From JAJEBT01 sp965214975 (GTDB taxonomy: Bacteria; Pseudomonadota; Alphaproteobacteria; MPNO01; UBA830), in assembly GCA_965214975.1 (NCBI GenBank), contig OZ244055.1:2294001-2358000 (forward strand): a DNA stretch of 64,000 bases, written 5' to 3'. The position numbers and the translations under genes were made by a program. The notes beneath the pieces are model-generated. The model did no database searches. It saw only the letters and a list, made by a program, of their open reading frames with translations, and was not told where the DNA came from. This document shows positions 54,983-63,404 of this stretch, piece by piece (position 1 is the first letter of the stretch; every line of letters begins with the position of its first letter).

Positions 54983-56901
54983 GACGGGCCGCGTCGGTCG
55001 GAACGGAGGGGACGGAGCCTCCCGGGCCGTTCCCCGGCGCGCCGGTTCGCGAGCACGAGGCCCAGGGCCAGAAGCGCGCCGGCGGCGTTGAGGGCGAACG
55101 CGTCGTCGAACGAGTCGGCCGGAACCAGCAGGGCGGCGCCGGCGGCGACGAAGAGCAGGCGCGTGACCGCTCCCGTCCCGGCGAACAGCCAGCCCGCGAG
55201 GCCGGTGCACACCGCCCAGATGCCGGCGGCCGCGGCCGCGGTCACGAGCAGCACGTCACGCGGGTCGCCGATCATCAGGAGGGCCGGCGACAGCACGAAC
55301 AGGAACGGGATGAGATAGGCCGACCATCCGAACCCCACCGCCGCGTAGCCGGTCTTCATGGGTTCCGAGCCCGCGACCGTCGCGGCGGCGAAGGCGGCGA
55401 TGGCCACCGGCGGCGTGATCATCGACAGCATCCCGAAATACAGCGCGAACATGTGGGCCGCGATGGGTTCCACCCCGACCTCGACGAGCGACGGCGCGAC
55501 CAGGGTCGCCAGCAGGAGGTAGACCCCGAGCGTGGGCATGCCCATGCCGAGGACGATCGAGACCGCGGCCGCCATCAGGAGCAGGAGGAACAGGCTGCCC
55601 GCCGCCATCTCGATCAGCGCCTGGGTCAGGGCGAAGCCGAGCCCGGTGATGTTGAGCACGCCGATGACGACCCCGGCCATCGCCCCGATCATGACGATCT
55701 GGGCGACGGCGGAGCCGGTGCTCGACAGCGCCCTGATCACCGCCAGCGGCGCCATCCGCTTGCCCCGGTATCCCATGAGCGTTCCCACCGCGACGACTGC
55801 GACCGCGGCCGCCAGCGCGGAGGTGTCGGGCCGGAGGTTGAGCCTGAACAGCGCCGCGACGAGAACGGCGAAGGGGACGAGGAACGCCCATCCCGCCCTG
55901 AGCGTCGCCAGCCGGGCGGGGATCCGGTCCGGGTCGATCCGCGTGATGCCGTTGCGCGCCGCGTAGAGATCGGCCTGGATGAACAGTGTCGCGTAGTAGA
56001 GAACGGCGGGGACGACGGCCGCGATCACGACCTCGCTGTAGGGGATCTGGAGGAACTCGGCCATCACGAAGGCGGCGGCGCCCATGATCGGCGGCATCAG
56101 CTGGCCGCCGGTCGAGGCGACCGCCTCTATGGCCCCGGCGGCGTGCGGCGAGTATCCGCCCTCCTTCATCATGGGGATGGTGATGACTCCGGTGGAGACC
56201 ACGTTGGAGACCGCGCTCCCGGAGATCGAGCCGAACAGGCTCGAGGCGGTTATGGCGATCTTCGACGAGCCGCCGCGGTAGCGGCCCATCAGCGAGACCG
56301 AGATGTCGGTGAAGAATCTCGAGCCGCCGGACGCCTCGAGAAGATGGCCGAAGAACACGAAGGTGATGACGATCGTCGTCGACACCGCCAGGGGGATGCC
56401 GACGAGGCCGTTGGGATCGAGGGCGACGTAGAGGAACATGCGGTCCACGTCGACGTTGCGGCCCTCGAACTGTCCGGGAACCAGATGGCCGAACAGCCCG
56501 AACAGGATGAAGAGCAGCATGAACACGAACAGCACGCGGCCGGAGGTCCGCCGCAGGCCCTCCGCGACGAGGGCGACGATGGCGACCGCGGCCGCCACCG
56601 CCTCCGGCAGCCGCGCGTGCAGGTTGTCGAAGATCGTCGCGTATTCCCAGGCGACGTAGCCGCAGACCGCCGCGGACGAGGCCGCCGCCGCCCAGTCGTG
56701 CCAGGGGACGCGGCCGCGTTCGGTTCCGCGGGCGGCGGGAAAGGCCACGAAGACCAGAACCAGCGCGACTCCGAGCATCGCCACCAGGCGTTGCTCGATG
56801 AACGCCGTCACGCCGAGAAGCTGGTAGAGGTCGAGCGCCTCGGCGATCGATCCCAGCGTCAGGGCTGCGCCGAGGACGGCCGCGACGGATCCCGCCCGCA
56901 T
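54979..56901 (-). CDS. TRAP transporter fused permease (TAXI type)
   Basis: A 640-aa membrane protein joining the DctQ-like and DctM-like parts, as usual in TAXI-type TRAP systems. The N-terminal ~165 residues carry four to five helices. The M-part contains GSISGSAVSNVVSTGVITIP, ASTGGQLMPPIMGAAAFVMA and GMGMPTLGVYLLLATLV. More helices follow to the C-terminus. It lies 36 bases after the TAXI binding-protein gene on the same strand. The start is the ATG at 56899-56901. Confidence 0.93.
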   Translation of the reverse strand: MRAGSVAAVLGAALTLGSIAEALDLYQLLGVTAFIEQRLVAMLGVALVLVFVAFPAARGTERGRVPWHDWAAAASSAAVCGYVAWEYATIFDNLHARLPEAVAAAVAIVALVAEGLRRTSGRVLFVFMLLFILFGLFGHLVPGQFEGRNVDVDRMFLYVALDPNGLVGIPLAVSTTIVITFVFFGHLLEASGGSRFFTDISVSLMGRYRGGSSKIAITASSLFGSISGSAVSNVVSTGVITIPMMKEGGYSPHAAGAIEAVASTGGQLMPPIMGAAAFVMAEFLQIPYSEVVIAAVVPAVLYYATLFIQADLYAARNGITRIDPDRIPARLATLRAGWAFLVPFAVLVAALFRLNLRPDTSALAAAVAVVAVGTLMGYRGKRMAPLAVIRALSSTGSAVAQIVMIGAMAGVVIGVLNITGLGFALTQALIEMAAGSLFLLLLMAAAVSIVLGMGMPTLGVYLLLATLVAPSLVEVGVEPIAAHMFALYFGMLSMITPPVAIAAFAAATVAGSEPMKTGYAAVGFGWSAYLIPFLFVLSPALLMIGDPRDVLLVTAAAAAGIWAVCTGLAGWLFAGTGAVTRLLFVAAGAALLVPADSFDDAFALNAAGALLALGLVLANRRAGERPGRLRPLRSDRRGPS

Positions 56902-56937
56902 CGGGGCAGGCTCTCCGGGGCGCCGCCGCGGAGAGGG

Positions 56938-57882
56938 CTAGAGGCCCTTTTCCCGGTAGAATCTCTCGGCGCCGGCGTGGTAGGGGATGCCGACGTCGAG
57001 ATGCAGCTTGTCCTCCTGCATGTACCTGAAGGACTTGTGCGAGGCGACCAGCTTCGCCTTGTTGCCGTGGATCGCCCTGGCGACCTTGTAGACGACGTCG
57101 TCGGGCGTCGCCGCGGCCGCCATCAGCAGGAACGGCGCCTCGAAGATGTTGGTGGGGCCCGTCACGCCGGGATGGGCCGGGCTCGGCCCGATGGTGACGA
57201 TGTGGGAGCCGGGCGCGATCTTCTGCATCGCCTTCTCCGCCGCCGGCGTCTTCGGCAGCGACAGCACCCGGATCCCGACCTTGGCGTGGGCCTGGGCGGT
57301 CTTGCCCGAGGTCAGGGAGAACGACACGGCGTCGATCTTGCCGGCCATGAAGTCGTCCACCTGGCGCACGCCGTTCGGCACCGGGACGCCGACCACGTCC
57401 TCGAAGGCCAGGCCCGCCGTGGCGAGCTTCGCGGCGGCCGTCATCTGGACGATCCGCTGCTTGGGATAGCCGCTGCCGAGTCGCTTGCCCTTGATGTCCG
57501 CGATCGTCCGGATCGGCGAATCCTTGCGCACGAAGAAGCCGAGCTGCAGCGGGAACAGGGCCGCCGCCACGCGCACGTCGCCCTGCTTGCCGGGCTTGCG
57601 GAACATGGCCTTGCCCTCGACCGCGAACGCGGCCGGGATGCTGAGCGAGATCGAGAAGTCGAGCTCTCCCTTGTTGACCATCGGCAGCGTGACCACCGGA
57701 CCTCCCTGCGGGATGACGCGGACCTTGAGATCCGCGGTCTCGATGGCGACCTTGGCGATGCCGGCGGCGGTTGCGTAGGCCAGCGATCCCTGCGGATTGC
57801 TGCCGATGCCGAAGGTCTGGGCGGAGGCCGCGGCCGTGGCCAGGGAGGCCGCGAGCGCGGCGGGCAGGGCAAGGCGTTTCAT
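56938..57882 (-). CDS. TAXI-family TRAP solute-binding protein
   Basis: A periplasmic binding protein of 314 aa. The signal peptide is MKRLALPAALAASLATAAASA, with cleavage before QTFGIGSN. TAXI features include NPQGSLAYATAAGIAKVA, VIPQGGPVVTLPMVNKGELDF and IKGKRLGSGYPKQ. It is the first gene of the TAXI-permease-SnoaL operon. The start codon is supported by the signal peptide and by AAGGATCCCCC preceding it. Substrates of TAXI systems include glutamate and other organic acids, and the one here is unknown. Confidence 0.93.
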   Translation of the reverse strand: MKRLALPAALAASLATAAASAQTFGIGSNPQGSLAYATAAGIAKVAIETADLKVRVIPQGGPVVTLPMVNKGELDFSISLSIPAAFAVEGKAMFRKPGKQGDVRVAAALFPLQLGFFVRKDSPIRTIADIKGKRLGSGYPKQRIVQMTAAAKLATAGLAFEDVVGVPVPNGVRQVDDFMAGKIDAVSFSLTSGKTAQAHAKVGIRVLSLPKTPAAEKAMQKIAPGSHIVTIGPSPAHPGVTGPTNIFEAPFLLMAAAATPDDVVYKVARAIHGNKAKLVASHKSFRYMQEDKLHLDVGIPYHAGAERFYREKGL

Positions 57883-57969
57883 GGAAGGATCCCCCTCGTT
57901 TCTTGGCGACCGCCGTTTCCGGCCGCGCGGACGCTCCCGTCCGCGGGCCGCCGAACGGTCCGCCCGGAG

Positions 57970-58044
57970 TGGTGGGCGCGGCTGGGATTGAACCAGCGAC
58001 CCCTACGATGTCAACGTAGTGCTCTCCCGCTGAGCTACGCGCCC
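57970..58044 (-). tRNA. tRNA-Val (anticodon GAC)
   Basis: A full cloverleaf reads on the minus strand. The acceptor GGGCGCG (58038-58044) pairs with CGCGCCC, the D-arm contains GCTCAGCGGGAGAGC, the anticodon stem is CTACG/CGTAG with loop TTGACAT (anticodon GAC), and the T-loop is TTCAATC. The gene encodes CCA at 57970-57972. It lies between the TAXI operon promoter and the first terminal-inverted-repeat element. Confidence 0.96.
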
Positions 58045-58406
58045 GACCGGACGGCACCCTAGAGGCCCGGCGCGCCCGAGGCAACCTTCCGCAGGGTGAT
58101 CCCACGCTGCGGTCCAGAACCCATTCGATCGCCCGGATGACAGGATTCGGCCGATCGGGGATGCCCTTGGAACCCGCAGGCGGCGGTGACGGCCCGGACG
58201 GGATCGCCCCGGCCCGCCCGGAGCGGATGTCCTGCCAGCGTGGGATAGTCCTGCAACCTTCCGCCGCGGCGGGTGACAACGGCGCGCGCATGGGGTAAAC
58301 GTCCCGGCGTTTTCCGTCTCGAGGCGGCGGTGGAGCTCCGCGGCGCGGGCCGTCGCCGGGAACGCCGCCGCGGCGGCGACCGAGCGACTTCCGGGAACCC
58401 GCCCGC
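58045..58406. other. 362-base gap with terminal-inverted-repeat element
   Basis: No gene. An inverted-repeat element fills about 58091-58252. The rest (58265-58406) is G+C-rich DNA upstream of the N-formylglutamate amidohydrolase, and no promoter can be assigned. Confidence 0.6.
58091..58252. mobile_element. MITE-like element with terminal inverted repeats, copy 1
   Basis: ATCCCACGCTG (58099-58109) is the exact inverse of CAGCGTGGGAT (58236-58246), and similarity of the ends extends outward (GCAGGGTG against CTATCCTGC-type flanks). The interior is non-coding. A 12-base direct repeat GCAACCTTCCGC flanks it (58081-58092 and 58253-58264), like a target-site duplication, though it is long for one. 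A second, diverged copy lies at 62366-62506. Its size of about 160 bases and lack of an ORF suggest a non-autonomous element. Confidence 0.65.
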
Positions 58407-59321
58407 ATGTCCGTCCATCCGTTCCGTCCCGGAGAAGGGCCCGCGGCCGCCGGCCGCGACGACCCTCCGTCCCGGCCGCGGTCGCACGAGGTTCTTGGTC
58501 CGCGGAAGGCGACGGTGCCCCTGGTTTTCACCTCGCCGCACAGCGGCAACCGCTACCCGGAAGAGTTCGTCCGCGAGTCGCGCCTGAGTCGGGAGGCCCT
58601 GCGGCGCTCCGAGGACGCTTTCGTCGACGAGCTGTTCGCGTCGGCGCCGGACCACGGCGCCCCTCTCCTTCGCGCGCTGTTCCCGCGCGCCTACGTCGAC
58701 GTCAACCGCGAGCCCTTCGAGCTCGACCAGAACATGTTCGAGGACCGCCTGCCGGCGCATGCCAACGTCCGGTCGAAACGGGTCGCCGCGGGCCTCGGAA
58801 CCATCGCCAGGACGGTGGCGGGCGGCCAGGAGATCCACTCCCGCAAGCTGCGCCTCGAGGAGGCGCTCGAACGGATCCGCCTGCACTACCACCCCTACCA
58901 CCGCACGCTCCGGCGCCTCGTCGCCAGCAGGCGTCGGCGGTTCGGCCTGTGCATCCTGGTCGATTGCCACTCGATGCCGTCGGCCGGCGGGGCGCGGGGC
59001 CCGGGCGGCCCCGACTTCGTCATCGGCGACTGCTACGGCGAGGCCTGCGCGCCCTGCGTCACCGACGTCATCGAGAGGACGGTGTCGGGGTTCGGCTACG
59101 CCGTGGCCCGCAACCGGCCGTTCGCCGGGGGCTTCACCACGGAACACTACGGAGACCCGCGGAACGGGATCCACGCCGTCCAGATCGAGATCGGCCGCGG
59201 GCTCTACATGGACGAGTTCCGGATCGCCAGGACGGCGGGGTTCTCCCGCGTCGCGGCGCAGATGGACGAGCTGGTCTCCGCGCTCGCGCAGCTGGCGGCG
59301 CCGGCGCTGGCCGCCGAATGA
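58407..59321 (+). CDS. N-formylglutamate amidohydrolase family protein
   Basis: A 304-aa member of the FGase/HutG family, zinc enzymes that release formate from N-formylglutamate, the last step of one histidine pathway. Conserved elements are VFTSPHSGNRYPEEF, RAYVDVNREPFELD, LVDCHSMPS and FTTEHYGDPRNGIHAVQIEI. No other hut genes are in the window, so the true substrate may be another N-acyl compound. The ATG at 58407 gives a slightly long N-terminus. The stop overlaps the next start (ATGA at 59318-59321). Confidence 0.88.
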   Translation: MSVHPFRPGEGPAAAGRDDPPSRPRSHEVLGPRKATVPLVFTSPHSGNRYPEEFVRESRLSREALRRSEDAFVDELFASAPDHGAPLLRALFPRAYVDVNREPFELDQNMFEDRLPAHANVRSKRVAAGLGTIARTVAGGQEIHSRKLRLEEALERIRLHYHPYHRTLRRLVASRRRRFGLCILVDCHSMPSAGGARGPGGPDFVIGDCYGEACAPCVTDVIERTVSGFGYAVARNRPFAGGFTTEHYGDPRNGIHAVQIEIGRGLYMDEFRIARTAGFSRVAAQMDELVSALAQLAAPALAAE

Positions 59322-59911
59322 GCGTTCCGACGGCCGCCGCGACCGTCCGCGACGCAGTCGAGGCCGACCTGCCGCGGATCGCGGAGATCTACGGGCACTA
59401 CGTCCTGAACTCGATCGCGACCTTCGAGGAGGAGGCGCCCGGCCTCCCGGAGATGTCGGCGCGTTTCCGGGGTCTCGGCTCGGCGGGCTTCCCGTGGCTG
59501 GTGGCGGAGACCCCGGACGGGATCGCGGGCTACGCCTACGCGGCGCCCTGGCGCGACCGTTCCGCGTACCGCTACGTCGCGGAGGATTCGGTCTACGTCG
59601 CGCCGGGCCGTTTCCGGCAGGGGGTCGGCACGGCGCTGCTCGGGGAGCTGATCTCCCGCTGCACGGCCGCGGGCATGCGCCAGATGATCGCCGTCGTCGG
59701 CGGCTCGGACAACGTCGCCTCGATCGGGCTGCACGGCCGCCTCGGCTTCCGGGTGGCGGGGGTGCTGGCGTCGTTCGGCTGGAAATTCGGGAACTGGGCG
59801 GACGCCGTGCTCATGACCCGCGCCCTCGGAGAGGGGGATTCGACGCTGCCGGAACCCGGCGGGGACGCCGCCGGGGCGACGCTCAGCGGAACCGGTCGCC
59901 CAGCCCCCTGA
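59318..59911 (+). CDS. GNAT N-acetyltransferase (phosphinothricin acetyltransferase-like)
   Basis: A 197-aa acetyl-CoA-dependent N-acetyltransferase of the Pat/MnaT type. VRDAVEADLPRIAEIYGHYV, TFEEEAPGLPEM and SVYVAPGRFRQGVGTALL (the acetyl-CoA P-loop segment Q/RxxGxG/A) are diagnostic. GLHGRLGFRVAGVL follows. The start overlaps the amidohydrolase stop by four bases, so the two are coupled. The last ~25 codons overlap the convergent atpF 3' end by 29 bases, and that tail (EPGGDAAGATLSG) is not family-typical. Confidence 0.88.
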   Translation: MSVPTAAATVRDAVEADLPRIAEIYGHYVLNSIATFEEEAPGLPEMSARFRGLGSAGFPWLVAETPDGIAGYAYAAPWRDRSAYRYVAEDSVYVAPGRFRQGVGTALLGELISRCTAAGMRQMIAVVGGSDNVASIGLHGRLGFRVAGVLASFGWKFGNWADAVLMTRALGEGDSTLPEPGGDAAGATLSGTGRPAP

Positions 59912-60368
59912 TCGCGCCGTCGACGAGTTCCGTCTGCCGCCGCTCGTCGACATGCCCGGCGATGAGGCTGCGGGTGGCCGCGACCGCCGCCTCCACCGCG
60001 AGCGCGCGAACCTCGCGCAGCGCCTCGGCCTCGGCCTGCGCGATCCTGTCCATCGCCGCCCGTTCCCGGCGCGCCATCACCGCCTCGAACTTCTCCCGTT
60101 CCTCGCGGGCCTGCCGTTCGGCCTCCTCCCGGGCATGGGCGATGCCGTCCTCCACGTTCTTCTTGGCCTCGCGCTGCCTGCGCTGGTACTCCGCCATCTG
60201 CTGCTCGGTCTCCCGGCGCAGGTCGGACGCCTCGTCGAGGCTGGCGCGGACGGTCTCGATGCGCGCGTCGAGAATCCCGAGAAGAGCCTTCCTGCCCGGC
60301 CGGTAGACGCCCGCCACCAGCAGCACGAAGCCGACCGCGACCCAGAGGGTGGGATCGTGCCAGTCCAT
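59883..60368 (-). CDS. atpF: ATP synthase Fo subunit b
   Basis: The peripheral-stalk subunit, 161 aa. One N-terminal membrane helix (LWVAVGFVLLVAGVY) is followed by a long charged helical domain for dimerisation and delta-subunit binding. Its start overlaps the stop of the b' gene by one base (TGATG). It is the last gene of the Fo operon here. Photosynthetic and many non-photosynthetic alphaproteobacteria use this paired b/b' arrangement. Confidence 0.92.
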   Translation of the reverse strand: MDWHDPTLWVAVGFVLLVAGVYRPGRKALLGILDARIETVRASLDEASDLRRETEQQMAEYQRRQREAKKNVEDGIAHAREEAERQAREEREKFEAVMARRERAAMDRIAQAEAEALREVRALAVEAAVAATRSLIAGHVDERRQTELVDGAIRGLGDRFR

Positions 60369-60862
60369 CAGCCGCGTTCCCCGAGAACCCGCCGGACGGC
60401 CGCCTGCGCCTCCTCGGCCGTCACCTCGACGCCGACGAGGCGGAACGTGGCGGCCTGCGCGGCCTCCGCGGCGACGGCGCGGATGTCGGCCGCGGCCCGT
60501 TCCCGCGCCGCGTCGATCCGGGATTCGGCGGCGACGGCCTCGGTCCTGATGCGCGCCTCCAGCTCCTCCAGCCGGCGGGCGTTCTCGTCGGCGTGCCTCT
60601 GGCGGACCTCCCGGTGGGCGGCCTGCGCCCGCGCCCCCGCCTCGGCGACGGCTTCCTCGTAGGCCCGGCGGGCCTTGTCGGCCTCCCGCTTAGACTTCTC
60701 CGCCTTGCGGATGTCCTCGTCGATGCGTTCCTGGCGATCCGTCAGCACCGTCGTCATCCGGGGCAGGGCGAGCTTCCACAGGACCAGGTAGAGCACCCCG
60801 AAGGTCGCCACCAGCCAGAACGCCTGGCTGAGGTACGTCCCCATCTGCTCGATCTGCGGCAT
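60368..60862 (-). CDS. ATP synthase Fo subunit b'
   Basis: The second peripheral-stalk subunit, 164 aa. MPQIEQMGTYLSQAFWLVATFG is partly a membrane helix (AFWLVATFGVLYLVLWKLAL), followed by LPRMTTVLTDRQERIDED and a charged coiled coil. Presence of b' together with b argues for an alphaproteobacterium. It lies 25 bases after atpE and is coupled to atpF. Confidence 0.92.
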   Translation of the reverse strand: MPQIEQMGTYLSQAFWLVATFGVLYLVLWKLALPRMTTVLTDRQERIDEDIRKAEKSKREADKARRAYEEAVAEAGARAQAAHREVRQRHADENARRLEELEARIRTEAVAAESRIDAARERAAADIRAVAAEAAQAATFRLVGVEVTAEEAQAAVRRVLGERG

Positions 60863-60887
60863 GGCGCGCCCCGTCCGGCCCCGGGCG

Positions 60888-61115
60888 TCAGAAGACGAAG
60901 AGGATGAGGAACGCGATGACCAGCGCGTAGAGCGCGATCGCCTCGACCAGCGCGAAGCCGATCCACGTCATCTGCGTGACGTGCGGCGCCGCCGCCGGGT
61001 TGCGGCCGACGGCCGAGATGAACGACGAGAAGATGCTGCCGATGCCGATGCCGGCGCCGATCACGCCGACGGCGGCGAGTCCGGCGCCGACGAGTTTCGC
61101 TGCTGAAGCTTCCAT
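60888..61115 (-). CDS. atpE: ATP synthase Fo subunit c
   Basis: The 75-aa proteolipid that forms the rotating ring. Two hydrophobic helices are joined by the polar loop GRNPAAA. The proton-carrying carboxylate is Glu58 in IGFALVEAIALY. The first helix has the close-packing pattern GAGIGIGSIF. The gene lies between atpB and b', and a 17-base tandem duplication sits just upstream of its start. Confidence 0.97.
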   Translation of the reverse strand: MEASAAKLVGAGLAAVGVIGAGIGIGSIFSSFISAVGRNPAAAPHVTQMTWIGFALVEAIALYALVIAFLILFVF

Positions 61116-61126
61116 TGTCCTCTTTT

Positions 61127-61160
61127 CCTTGTGTCCAGAAGTCCCTTGTGTCCAGAAGTC
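61127..61160. repeat. 17-base tandem duplication between atpB and atpE
   Basis: CCTTGTGTCCAGAAGTC occurs twice without a gap (61127-61143, 61144-61160), immediately 5' of atpE on the minus strand. It lengthens the leader between the two genes. Confidence 0.9.
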
Positions 61161-61188
61161 GGGAACGCGGCCCCGAGGCCGCTCCGCG

Positions 61189-61929
61189 TCAGTGCAGGTG
61201 GAGCGCGTCCGATATGTAGAGGCAGGTGAGAACCGTGAACACGTACGCCTGCAGGAACGCGATCAGGATCTCGAGCCCGGTCAGCGCCGTCGCGAAGGCC
61301 AGCGGGAACACCCCCGCCGCGCCGAGGGCGGGGACGAAGCCCGCGAACACCTTCAGCATGGTGTGCCCGGCCGTCATGTTGGCGAACAGCCGCACCGCGA
61401 GGCTGATCGGCCGCGACAGGTAGGAGATGATCTCGATCGGGATCATCAGGGGCCACAGGACCACCGAGACGCCGGGCGGCACGAAGAAACCGAAGAACCG
61501 GAAGCCGTGCCGGGCGAATCCCAGGATCGTCACGCCGACGAAAACCGCGATCGCCATGACGAAGGTCACGATGATGTGGCTGGTGAAGGTGAAGCTGTAG
61601 GGAATCATCCCGAGCATGTTGCCGAACAGGATGAACATGAACAGGGAGAAGACGAGGGGGAAGTAGCGTCGTCCCTCGCTGCCGACCGTGTCGCGCAGGA
61701 GGTTGGCGCAGAACTCGTAGCACATCTCGGCGAGCGCCTGGCCGCGGCCCGGCACCAGCCTCAGCTTCCGGCCGCAGAGCGTCGTCAGCGCGACGGCGAG
61801 CGCGCCGGCGAGCACCATCATCAGCGCCGAGTTGGTGAACGCCAGGTCGTAGCCACCCACCTCGAGGGGCACCAGGGTCCTGATCTCGAACTGCTCGAGC
61901 GGGCTGTGCCCGCCGCCGCCGCCTGCCAA
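61189..61929 (-). CDS. atpB: ATP synthase Fo subunit a
   Basis: The stator half of the proton channel, 246 aa, with five to six membrane helices. The essential Arg is in ISLAVRLFANMTAGHTML, and GMIPYSFTFTSHI is a family hallmark. The start MAGGGGGHSPLEQFE follows atpI by 15 bases. The C-terminal ALTGLEILIAFLQAYVFTVL is intact. Confidence 0.96.
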   Translation of the reverse strand: MAGGGGGHSPLEQFEIRTLVPLEVGGYDLAFTNSALMMVLAGALAVALTTLCGRKLRLVPGRGQALAEMCYEFCANLLRDTVGSEGRRYFPLVFSLFMFILFGNMLGMIPYSFTFTSHIIVTFVMAIAVFVGVTILGFARHGFRFFGFFVPPGVSVVLWPLMIPIEIISYLSRPISLAVRLFANMTAGHTMLKVFAGFVPALGAAGVFPLAFATALTGLEILIAFLQAYVFTVLTCLYISDALHLH

Positions 61930-61944
61930 GTCCCGCGACTCCTT

Positions 61945-62262
61945 CTATTCGCCGTCCGGCCGCCAGCCCACCGCGCCGCCGCGCCCCGTGGCCGTCCGGT
62001 ACACGTTCAGCATGCCCGCGGCGGCGCCGAGGAAGAAGCCCGCCAGCGACAGCAGCGGCAGCGTTCCCAGCCAGTCGTCCAGCAGATAGCCGAGGCCGAC
62101 GCCGATCGCCAGCGCGGCGACCAGCTCGACGCCGATCCGCATCGCGAGCCCGAAGCCGCCGTGGGCGCCGCCGCGTCCCGCCGCCGCCCCGTCCCGCTCG
62201 CGGAACCGGCGCAACCGTTCGTCCAGATCGCTCCGGGGCCGCGGTGTTTCCGATTCCGCCAT
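61945..62262 (-). CDS. atpI: AtpI-family protein of the ATP synthase operon
   Basis: A 105-aa protein with two membrane helices (MRIGVELVAALAIGVGLGY and LPLLSLAGFFLGAAAGMLNV), matching the AtpI/AtpZ group that assists c-ring assembly or cation uptake. The frame extends to 62448, but the family-like part begins at the ATG at 62260-62262 (MAESETPRPRSDLDERL). It is the first gene of the Fo operon, and the promoter should lie in 62263-62360. Confidence 0.88.
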   Translation of the reverse strand: MAESETPRPRSDLDERLRRFRERDGAAAGRGGAHGGFGLAMRIGVELVAALAIGVGLGYLLDDWLGTLPLLSLAGFFLGAAAGMLNVYRTATGRGGAVGWRPDGE

Positions 62263-62589
62263 GGGGAGATGACTTGCAGGTTCGCCAGCGCGGGCGGAAC
62301 CGCCCGCAACCGGCCGGACCATATGGCCGGCCGCGGGCGCTGTCAACAGCCCGCGCGCGGCGTTCCAGGGTGATCCCACGCTGCGGCTCCGAACCGGATT
62401 CGGCCGATTGGCGGCGCCCTCGAAGCCCGCGGACCGCCGTGACGGCACGGGCGGAACTGCCTCGACTTACCTGGGGCGGATGCCCGGCCAGCGTGGGACG
62501 GACCTGCCATGTCAGCAAGTCCGCGTTGACTTGGGAGCAACCGGCCGGATACGCTAGTCTGCGTATCAGCATTCACGTCACGGAAACCC
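62263..62589. other. 327-base gap between the ATP synthase operon and XRE gene
   Basis: No gene. The second inverted-repeat element lies at about 62366-62506 in this divergent promoter region. The last ~80 bases before 62590 are less G+C-rich and probably hold the XRE promoter. Confidence 0.6.
62366..62506. mobile_element. MITE-like element with terminal inverted repeats, copy 2
   Basis: TCCCACGCTG (62374-62383) is the inverse of CAGCGTGGGA (62489-62498). The interior aligns with copy 1 in patches (AGGGTGATCCCACGCTGCGG, GGATTCGGCCGAT, CAGCGTGGGA then CCTGCC). It is shorter and diverged, and no flanking direct repeat was found. Confidence 0.6.
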
Positions 62590-62916
62590 ATGAGCACCAC
62601 CTTCGGCGGCGCAATCGCTCAGGCTCGCAAGGGCAGGGGCCTGAGTCAGAAGGAACTGGCCTCCCTCATCAATCGCGAGGATGGAACAGCGATATCGCCA
62701 CAGTATCTGAACGACATTGAGCATGATCGGCGTAACCCGTCATCCGACCACTTGGTCGGACAGTTTGCCGACGTGCTCGGAATCGACCATGACTATCTCT
62801 ACTATCTGGCCGACCGGTTACCCCAGGACATCCGAACATCCGGGCTCTCCCAGAAGCAGGTGTCAGAGTTGATGATGGCCTTCCGTGGCAAGTCCTCGAA
62901 TCGGCGGGGGCGGTAA
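62590..62916 (+). CDS. XRE-family transcriptional regulator
   Basis: A 108-aa DNA-binding protein with a helix-turn-helix across residues ~8-60 (AIAQARKGRGLSQKELASLI, then SPQYLNDIEHDRRNPSS). DHLVGQFADVLGIDHDYLYY continues the HTH_3 fold. The next gene starts one base after its stop and encodes an ImmA/IrrE-type metallopeptidase, a common partner that cleaves or works with such a repressor. Composition is less G+C-rich than the ATP synthase genes, consistent with mobile DNA. Confidence 0.9.
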   Translation: MSTTFGGAIAQARKGRGLSQKELASLINREDGTAISPQYLNDIEHDRRNPSSDHLVGQFADVLGIDHDYLYYLADRLPQDIRTSGLSQKQVSELMMAFRGKSSNRRGR

Positions 62917-62917
62917 C

Positions 62918-63404
62918 GTGGTCAGGATGGTTTCCGACCGCACCGGGCGCTTTCCGGAACGCCCGCATTACCGCCCCGAAGAACTGGACAGCGAATGTGA
63001 GGAGATCATCACGCAGTTTCTACGAGACATTCATGGTGAAGCCGGTTTCCCGGTCACGACGGACGATCTCACCAAGCTGATCGAGCGCGATGCCGATGAT
63101 CTCGACCTGTATGCCGATCTGTCGCATCTGGGCCCTGACGTCGAAGGCGTGACGGAGTTTCATCACGACCGCAAGCCGATCGTGCGCGTTTCGGCTGAAC
63201 TCTCCAACGACCCGCGTCGCGAGAACCGGCTCCGTACAACGCTGACCCACGAATACGGCCACGTCCATTTTCACGCGTATCTTTGGGCTTTGCCCCGTTC
63301 TGGACCGGATCTGCTTGTTCCGCGCGCCGTGACCGAGCCAACCCACTGCAAGCGTGAAAACGTGCTGAACGCGCCGCAGACCGACTGGATGGAGTGGCAA
63401 GCTC
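62918..63404 (+). pseudogene. ImmA/IrrE-family metallopeptidase gene, 3' truncated by IS element
   Basis: Starting at GTG 62918, one base after the XRE stop, the frame reads an ImmA/IrrE domain: YRPEELDSECEEIITQFL, then LRTTLTHEYGHVHFHAY with the zinc motif HEYGH (residues ~111-115). Family-like sequence ends at QTDWMEWQA near 63400. After that the frame stays open by chance through about 200 bases of unrelated DNA into the transposase. Family members usually continue for another 80 or so residues, so the gene has lost its C-terminus to the insertion. The peptidase motif is intact, but function is doubtful. Confidence 0.75.

Noticed and set aside
57960..58060. tRNA-Val as an attachment site for the adjacent inverted-repeat element
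   Set aside because: The tRNA is intact, and no copy of its 3' end was found elsewhere in the window. The element starts about 47 bases away.
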